A stretch of 64,000 nt of DNA, taken from positions 47,894,426 to 47,958,425 of the forward strand of contig CM055108.1 in assembly GCA_029204225.1 (NCBI GenBank), given 5' to 3'. Positions 57,400-64,000 of the stretch are shown here, piece after piece; position 1 is the first letter of the stretch, and each line of letters begins with the position of its first letter. The translations under genes were made by a program, and so were the position numbers. The notes below the pieces were generated by a model. The model had not been told where the DNA came from. It did not search any database and was given only the letters and a program-made list of their open reading frames with translations. Origin of the DNA: Diphasiastrum complanatum. Lineage: Eukaryota; Streptophyta; Lycopodiopsida; Lycopodiales; Lycopodiaceae.

Positions 57400-57799
57400 G
57401 GTTTATACCGAGGGGCCTTTTTTCATCAGTCTTGGTATTACCCTCGGTTAGCAGAGTGTCCTAGAATGCCTTTGGTCCTCTGGACCCTCTATAGCCCTCT
57501 CTATAAATGTCTCAAAAACAAGTTCAAATTTGGTAGGCTTATACCAACGTCAGCCTCAGTATACCCCTCAAATTAGCTTCAGTATTTCGATGTATGTTCT
57601 GAGGCCCTCTAGTGAATTTGTAACTTTCTCTATATCTCTCTCTATAAATGTTTCAAAAACAAGTTCAAATTTGGTTGGCTTATACCGAGGCCAAACACCA
57701 GACCTGAGGCTCGAGCATCCCCCCCCCACGACTCATTTTAAAAAATCTTTCAAAGAAACGCTAAAAAAAAGCCTTGATAATCGCCCATCCTCTTGTAGT
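57400..57799 (+). repeat. CACTA 3' end: subterminal repeats and terminus
   Basis: CTTGTAGTG at 57791-57799 is the inverted form of the CACTACAAG terminus of this superfamily. Just inside, TATACCGAGG words (57402, 57677) and two ~70-bp repeats (CTCTCTATAAATGT… at about 57497 and 57640) form subterminal repeats such as transposase would bind. The C-run at 57719-57727 lies between them and the end. The flanking 3 bp outside is ATA. Confidence 0.75.
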
Positions 57800-57875
57800 G
57801 ATACCAGTGTAAATTTCTAAAATTTGAAGGTTGATGTTGAATTGATTTAATTCAATGTGAATATTTATTAGAGAT

Positions 57876-58167
57876 TGTTAGCTCTAGCAATTATAGGTTT
57901 GTGCAATACATGTACAGTTAAAATAGCGATGATCGACTTATACAGTGCTTTCTTATTTCGACGGCACCACATGTGCTTAGTTCTAGAATTATCGGGCCGT
58001 CTTTCTTTTACGAGCCCTTTGAGTGCTTTTAAACAACTTTATCATTGTACTTGCCAGTGAGTTGAATATACAGTTTGTGGATAGCAATTATGTTGTCTTG
58101 TCTTGTTGCACTTGATGTTGTGCTGAGGTAATCGATCCGGTTAGGTGTTTAAACTGTTTTCTTAACT
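57876..58167 (+). repeat. 5' LTR of copia D (~292 bp)
   Basis: Starts TGTTAGCTCTAGCAATTATA and ends just before the primer site. The end reads CTTAACT rather than a clean CA. It lies 77 bp beyond the CACTA terminus. The 3' LTR is outside the window. Confidence 0.7.
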
Positions 58168-58178
58168 TGGTATCAGAC
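58168..58178 (+). promoter_or_regulatory. tRNA primer-binding site of copia D
   Basis: TGGTATCAGAC, differing from the usual TGGTATCAGAG at the last base. Confidence 0.8.
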
Positions 58179-59477
58179 CCCCTAGTGGCTTGAATCACCG
58201 GACAAGAACAGAGAGCTGCGAGTTCACGATGGTTTGTTGGCTAGGAAGCACAAAACCGAGTACGTGGAGGTTCGTGGGATAGCTCGAAACTGTAAGAAGT
58301 AAACGGAAGCAAAGAACTCTATAGAAAGGCTGCCTAGTGGGGATTCAATTTGAAGCCAATTGAAGATCTGTTTGAAGCAGGTGATGGCTGATTGTAGGGT
58401 GACCTGAGTGCAGTAGAAGGCTGCAAAAAGTGGCTCAGAGAAAACATGAGCATAGCTCAAGAAGTTTTTCTTCTTTCATGACTAGGGTTTACAGGCATAA
58501 AACTGTGGATCTTTGGTTGTAGGAGATCATTCCAGGCACTGTAAGTGCATCATCGGGCATCCTAGTGCTGCGAAGGAGTGGCTAAAAGGCCATGGTCAGC
58601 CATGATGCATGGGAAGAGTAGTTTACTTTTGAAGCTTTCTCACAAAAAGGGTTTCAAATCAAAACTCTTGAAATCTCTCACACCATGCAATGCTTTTGGA
58701 AGCTGTGAATGGCTGAAATAGGGTGTTTTGGTAGTGCAACCTGAGCTGCAAGAGGCCGTGGAAGGCCGTGGATCAGATAAAGAGCTGGATCAGAATTAGC
58801 AGCCAGAAAACCTGTGAGGAGGAGGAGGCCTTAGCTAGGGAGAGCAAAGGAGGCAGGCAGACCTCACGCGGGCCGAGTCGCACAAATGTCATAGCGTTTG
58901 GAAGGGTTTAGCGCTTGCAAGGAATCCATTTTAGCGCGTAGAAGGAAGCTGGACCATCGGATCATGTCTATTGGAGATCTATAATGAAAAATGGAGGAAT
59001 GTAGGCCGCAGGATCAAGGGCCACCGTTGAGATGCATGTGAAAGAGCCCATGAAGAATTGAAGGGCAAAGGCACTCTTCTTTTCATTAAAAAGTTTCAAA
59101 GTGAAAAAATTGTTGGGTCCCAAGTTTTGTGAAAGGTGAAGTCTCTTCCAAACGAAGGGCGCCTTAGAAGAACTCTCACTAGGAATACGGTGGATCGACT
59201 ACAACTCGTCACGTATGGTACAGTCAGGGTGATTGCCACGGAGAAAGTGTTCGGAGCATGCCAGAAGTGATTTCACCATTCCATTGAGCAGGTAGTTGGG
59301 AGTTGGTGACGAGAAGCATTTCGGAAAGCGACGTCAGTTTGGCTTTCAATTTGGCGAAAGAGCGGCGGGTGGCCTGGTAAGCCAAAAATTGAAGGTCATT
59401 ATTTTGGACTTTTGACATCACGGTTGGCTTCGGCATACACTTTATAGCCTACAAATGGAGTTTCAAGCAGTTTGGAG
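58179..59477 (+). other. Long leader of copia D
   Basis: About 1.3 kb between primer site and gag, relatively GC-rich, with no recognised coding frame. Long leaders occur in some plant copia lineages, but this may also contain an undetected insertion. Confidence 0.5.
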
Positions 59478-60558
59478 ATGGCAAATATCAATGAGGCAAT
59501 TTTGGCGATGCAAGCAAACTTGATGGGGCTTCTAACTACAACATCTGGAAATTCAAAATGAAGAGCATTTTGATGGAGAAAGAGTTATGGGAGATCGTGG
59601 CAGGTATTGAAGTCCGGCCAAATACCACTCCAGGTGACATGAGGGCCTTTGATAAAAAGGCGCAGAGAGCACTGTCCTTGATCAATCTTTCAGTGAAAGA
59701 CCATGTGATCACTCATATAAGTGATGCCACGACGGCTAGGAGAGCTTGGGAAGCTCTTAGAATGCAATTTCAAACTTGCAATCTAGCTTGGGCCATGTTC
59801 TTGAAGTCGAGATTGAATGCAGTAAGGATGGAAAAAAGTGAATCAGTGGGATCTTTCTTCACCAGGATAAAGGAGCTAAGAGATCAACTTGTGACGATTG
59901 TAGAACCAATCAAGGATGTTGAACTGGTACATACCACAATGAGCGGTGTCTCGGAAGGGCTACAGATGTTTGTGAGTGGCATTGCATCGAGGGAGAGATT
60001 ATATACTTTTGAAGACTTCCATGGAATCATGTTGCAGGAAGAGCAGAGTCGCAAAGTGGTGAAGTCAAGGCAAACCCCACAGGAGGATCAACCCTTGCTT
60101 GCTAAAGGCAAGCAGAAAGGATGGAAAAGGGTTCCTAAGAAATCCAAGGATGATGATGATGAGGGAGAGTCATCATCAAAAGGAAAAAAGAAGAAGAAAG
60201 GCAAATGTTATTATTGTCATAAACTGGGTCATTGGGCACACGAGTGTTACAAGAAGAAAGCGGACATAAAGACAGGAAAAGTGACTCAACAAGGCAACAT
60301 TGCCAAAGATGATGGAGAAGATGACGAAACAAGTGTCTTCTCATCGGCATTGGCATCCCAGGTTGATGATGGTGCCAGATGGTTCATAGATTCAGGCGCC
60401 ACAAGGCATATAACCAGGAAACGTGATTGGTTTGAGAAATTCTCACCAATCCATGATGGGGATAAGGTCAGTCAAGCCAATGGAGAGGAATGCCAAATAC
60501 AGGGTGTGGGCAATGTACTTGTGTAGTTTCCTGATGGTAAAATCAAGAACATCCCTAG
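59478..60558 (+). pseudogene. gag: Copia D gag and protease
   Basis: ATG at 59478 (ANINEAILAMQ) is followed by a frameshift near 59515 into KLDGASNYNIWKFKMKSIL, the copia gag start. Then come RAWEALRMQF and SVGSFFTRIKELRDQL, a lysine-rich linker, and a CCHC knuckle (CYYCHKLGHWAHECYKKK, about 60205-60258). Protease follows with WFIDSGATRHITRKRDWF (about 60380). A TAG at 60524-60526 interrupts the protease; the same frame continues beyond. Apart from the shift and stop, gag is the best preserved in the window. Confidence 0.9.
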
Positions 60559-62060
60559 TGTGCTTTATGTTCCTGGACTCAAAAAGAGTTTGCTTTCTGT
60601 TGGTGTAATGGCAAATCAACATCTTAAGGTTGAATTTGTCAAGGATGGATGCCTTATGAGGGATATGAACCACAACCATAAAGTGGTGGCGAAAGGTTAT
60701 AGAGATAGTAACTGTGGCCTTTATAAACTGGATGCTGCAAAACCAGGAGAATATGGTTTGGCTATCTCAACAACATCTCAATCTGAGTTGTAGCACAGAA
60801 GACTTGGTCATTTGAACTATGGGGGCTTGAGATTGATGGCAAAGCTGAAGATGGTAATAGGGTTACCGACTTTGCAGGATGATCATCATGCAGTATATGA
60901 AGGATGTGTCATGGGAAAGCATCACAGGGAGACATTCAAGAAAGGTGGAGCTACAAGAGCTAAGAAACTGTTGGAACTCATTCACAGCGACCTGTGCGGC
61001 CCAATGAAGACCATGTCGTTGGAGAAAGCATATAATTTTTATGACTTTCATAGATGATTACTCTAGGAGGACAGGGATTTCTTTCTTAAAGAAAACATTA
61101 GATGCTTTTGCTCGCTTCAAGGAGTTCAAGACTTTGGTAGAGAACCAACTAGATGCACGCATCAAAGTGCTATATCTGATAGAGGGGGCGAATACAAATC
61201 TGATGATTTTGAGGACTTTTGCAAAGAACACGGCATCAAAAGACAATTCACACAGTCACACACACCACATAGTAATGGTGTAGCTGAAAGGAAAAACAGG
61301 ACTATTATGGAGAGTGCACGCTCCATGATGAAGAAAATGGGCTTGACTGATTCACTTTGGTCGTGTAGTGGGACAACGTTCTTGCAAAACAGGAGTCCTA
61401 TAGTTGCGGTTCCAAATGTGACTCCAGAAGAAGCATTTATAGGAATAAAGCCAAAAATTGACAAGTTTCGTGTCATTGGATGTAAAGCCTATCTACATGT
61501 GCCAAAGGATGAGCAAAAGAAACTTGATGCCAAAGTAATCAAGTGTATCTTCGTCGGTTATGATGAGAGGACAAAGACATACAAGTGTTTTGATCCTGTA
61601 ATGAACAAGATTCACATTAGCAAGGATGTAATATTTGATGAGATGCATAGGTATGAAGATGAAGACCATGCAAGTGATGAAAGCATCAAAAGACTTCCCA
61701 CAGTTTTGGAAGAAGAAGATGAAGAAGATGCACCACAAGATGATGCACATGAAAATGAGAGTCGAGAGGGCGAGTATGAAAGGACACCACCTATTCAAGA
61801 ACCCAGGGGAAGGTACTTGCCAATAGGAGCAATGAAGGAGAAACCAGTTGGAATCAAGAGACTTTACTTGGACACTCTTTGGGATACATACTCTCCACGA
61901 AGTGTATCACCTGAATCTAAGATACCAAAATGGTATGAAAAGATCATGAAGGACGCAAAACTAAATCAACCAGGATCTAGCACACAAGGAGAAGTAAGAA
62001 GATCAATGTGGGGAAGGAAGTCTCCCGATCGTATATCATGTGAACTATGCCCTAATGAGT
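60559..62060 (+). pseudogene. pol: Copia D integrase
   Basis: LYVPGLKKSLLSVGVM leads to the pre-integrase segment with HRRLGHLNYGGLRLM (a TAG at 60791-60793 sits where tryptophan is usual) and GCVMGKHHRETF, where the first finger cysteine reads tyrosine. Core: IHSDLCGPM, FIDDYSRRTGISF and, after shifts near 61040 and 61190, VAERKNRTIMESARSMMKK with the DDE glutamate in its usual place. The C-terminus has CKAYLHVPKDEQKKLDAK and FVGYDERTKTYKCFDP. An acidic linker ends with a stop near 62060. Two shifts and one stop break it. Confidence 0.9.
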
Positions 62061-63652
62061 GACATTTTTGAAGTGTCGAGTTCCATCAACCTTTGATGAG
62101 GCAAAATATCACAGAGTGGCAAAGGGCAATGGAAGAGGAGATGGAATCCATCACAGGCATGATACATGGGAGTTGGTTGATCTACCACTTGGAAAGAAAC
62201 CCAATAACAACAAATGGGTGTTTAGAACAAAATTTCATGCGGATGGCATGATAGCAAAGCATAAGACACGCCTAGTAGTGAAGGGTTATGAGCAAAGCAA
62301 AGGAATTGACTATGAAGAGACATTTGCTCCAGTGGCTAAGTGGACTACATTACGCCTTATCATTGCCCTAGCATCTCATTTTGGGTGGAAGATCTATCAA
62401 ATGGATGTGAAGTCTGCATTTTTGAATGGTGACTTAGAGGAAGAAGTTTACATGGTCCAACCGCAGGGCTTCATGTCAAAAGGGCAAGAACATAAGGTAT
62501 GTAAACTACACAAAGCACTTTATGGCCTTAAGCAAGCACCACGCGCATGGTATGGACGCATCGACAATTACTTTCTTTCTCATGGGTTTGTAAGAACAAA
62601 TTCAGATCCAAATCTTTATGTTCTTATAAACGATGATAGCATTGCCTTGATTGTACTTTATGTTGATGATATCATTATCACGGACAATGATGAGAACCTC
62701 ACTCATTCTATCAAAGCCAACTTATGCAAGCAGTTTGAGATGACGGATTTAGACCTTATGCACTACTGCTTGGGTGTTGAAGTATGGCAAACTGGCAGTG
62801 ATATCAGGTTATGTCAAAACAAGTATGTGGGCGAGGTATTGGAGAGATTTCACATGACAGAGTGCAAACCTTCCATCACCCCTTGCGAAGCTGGTAAGAA
62901 ATTATCTCGTATTGATGATAGTGCACATGTTGACGCTACTCTATTTCGTCAGCAAGTTGGGAGTTTGATATATCTTACGACTACACGTCCTGATATCTGC
63001 TATGCTCTAAGTTTGATTAGCCAATTCATGTCATCACCCACTATGACCATTGGAAAGCTGCAAAAAGGATTTTGAGGTATGTGAAAGGTACAACTAACCT
63101 TGGCCTAATCTACAAAAGACAAAGTGTTTTACCTAAGTTAAAGGGTTATGTTGACGCTAATTGGGCAGGAAGTATAGATGATAGAAAGTCAACAACAGGT
63201 TATGCCTTCAATTTTGGTAGCGGTTGTTTTTCATGGTCTAGCAAGAAGTAAGATACTATTTCTCTTTCTTCTACAGAAGCCGAATATAAAGCGTTGAGTT
63301 CTGCTACCCAGGAAGCTGTTTGGCTACGTAAGTTGTTATGTGAGACCCTACTGTTATTTTTTGTGACAGTCAAAGTGGAATACAATTGGCTAAGAATCCT
63401 GTCTTTCACGCAAGGACAAAACATATTGAGGTAAAATATCACTTTGTGCGTGAGAAGCTACAATCTGAAGATATAAGTATTGTACACTATTCTATGTTGT
63501 TACAAGTTGCTGACATATTTACGAAAGCTTTAAGTAAAGAAAAGTTTGAGACTTTTAAAGCCAAACTTGGCTTGCTACAAAGTTGGTACTTGGGCTTCAT
63601 GTATTGCACATTGGTTGTGGGTCCTCAAGACATATTGGGTTTGAATGATTAG
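62059..63652 (+). pseudogene. pol: Copia D reverse transcriptase and RNase H
   Basis: One long frame to 63075 carries most RT blocks: DTWELVDLPLGKKP, KTRLVVKGYEQSKGIDYEET, MDVKSAFLNGDLEEEVYM, ALYGLKQAPRAWYGRI, and catalytic IVLYVDDIIIT. DLDLMHYCLGVEVW, then [15 protein letters not shown] follow. After a shift near 63045: [20 protein letters not shown] and SSTEAEYKALSSATQEAVWL (RNase H), with a TAA near 63248. A last frame (63386-63652) holds FHARTKHIEVKYHFVREKL and VADIFTKALSKEKF. RT catalytic residues are intact, so this is the youngest-looking pol here after copia F. Confidence 0.9.
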
Positions 63653-64000
63653 ATAAACCACTTTGTTTTCCAAGCGACCAAGCAATGTCATTGATAATAT
63701 TGTGCTCTTTTGAGGTCATAGTTGTGGTGTGCTTGCTAGAGAATCTCGTCTTTAGAATCCTAATGATGTCCTTGAAGGAACCAATGACTTTTATACCAAA
63801 TAATGTTTCTGCCCGTGCAACAAAGTTTAGGGATTACTGAGACAAAGCGGCAACAAAGTTTAAGGATTATCAAGAAAAGAAAAAACTCTGAAGAGGAATT
63901 ATGTTTTTCAGCAGTTCTTGTGTGGCAAGTTAAAACGAAGGAGTCTGATTATTGTCACTTGTAATGCCTGCTAGATTGTGGTGATCCAGGTGAACCTGTC
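63653..64000 (+). other. 3' non-coding region of copia D
   Basis: Between RNase H and the window edge. No polypurine tract plus copy of the 57876 LTR is seen, so the 3' LTR, if present, lies outside. A small duplication (GGCAACAAAGTTTAAGGATT resembling CAACAAAGTTTAGGGATTAC) occurs near 63818-63870. Confidence 0.6.

Noticed and set aside
34998-58178. Initiator-Met-like sequences considered as tRNA genes
   Set aside because: They match only the 10-12 nt of a primer site directly after LTR ends; no cloverleaf sequence follows.

Overview
This window looks like intergenic chromosome from a large, AT-rich land-plant nuclear genome. Almost all of it is layered, decayed transposable elements, with at most one or two candidate host genes. 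Copia and gypsy LTR retrotransposons dominate. They use plant-type primer sites (initiator-Met-like TGGTATCAGAG and a TGGCGCC site), and a CACTA (TNP2-type) transposon, small inverted-repeat elements, satellites and microsatellites are also present. I see no bacterial operons and no rRNA or tRNA genes. The element mix and the cysteine-repeat gene would fit a seed-free vascular plant such as a fern, but the sequence alone does not settle the species.

Layout. 1-2 kb: nothing recognised. 2-4.3 kb (-): an LTR element with a gypsy-type gag, an acidic linker and an unrecognised ORF (ORF-Y) where pol should be. 4.5-6.05 kb (-): copia RT/RNase H. 6.06-7.77 kb (+): gypsy pol with a large internal deletion. 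8.3-9.4 kb (-): copia integrase/RT. 10.25-11.6 kb (-): gypsy gag. 11.86-12.2 kb: minisatellite. 12.8-13.7 kb (+): an unrecognised ORF (ORF-X) joined to a copia RNase H end. 15.6-16.1 kb (-): the best host-gene candidate, a cysteine-repeat, metallothionein-like protein. 17.1-19.2 kb (-): an ORF-X element with LTR and primer site. 19.66-19.87 kb: a foldback. 20.54-20.91 kb: an array of about ten palindromes.

22.4-36.3 kb is a nest of related copia families. A 5.0-kb element (F, 25784-30783) sits inside the gag/protease of another copia (G). G abuts a copia of opposite orientation, whose LTR (family A) carries a 378-bp insertion. A second family-A LTR lies in the opposite orientation at 34.16 kb, and its gag is cut by an LTR of the ORF-X family (LTR-B). 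36.3-37.75 kb: a ~370-bp tandem satellite. 37.95-38.9 kb: a second repeat cluster. 39-44 kb: mostly unannotatable, with short tandem repeats and a long (CT)n.

44.5-47 kb: LTR-B with its primer site, interrupted by a gypsy LTR plus leader (LTR-C). 48.9-50.2 kb (-): gypsy protease/RNase H/integrase fragment. 50.25-51.28 kb: 3' end of an ORF-X element with polypurine tract and LTR. 51.3-52.68 kb (+): gypsy RT of the same family as the 6-kb copy. 52.68-53.06 kb: a MITE-like element. 53.1-54.0 kb (-): gypsy protease fragment. 54.0-54.35 kb: ~175-bp repeats. 54.9-57.8 kb (+): CACTA transposase remnant with a recognisable 3' terminus. 57.88 kb to the window end (+): a nearly full-length copia (D) with scattered stops and frameshifts.

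The most interesting material is the ORF-X/LTR-B family (three related copies carrying no recognisable pol), the repeated 10-bp palindrome CACACGTGTG in several LTR families, the palindrome array at 20.5 kb, and ORF-Y.
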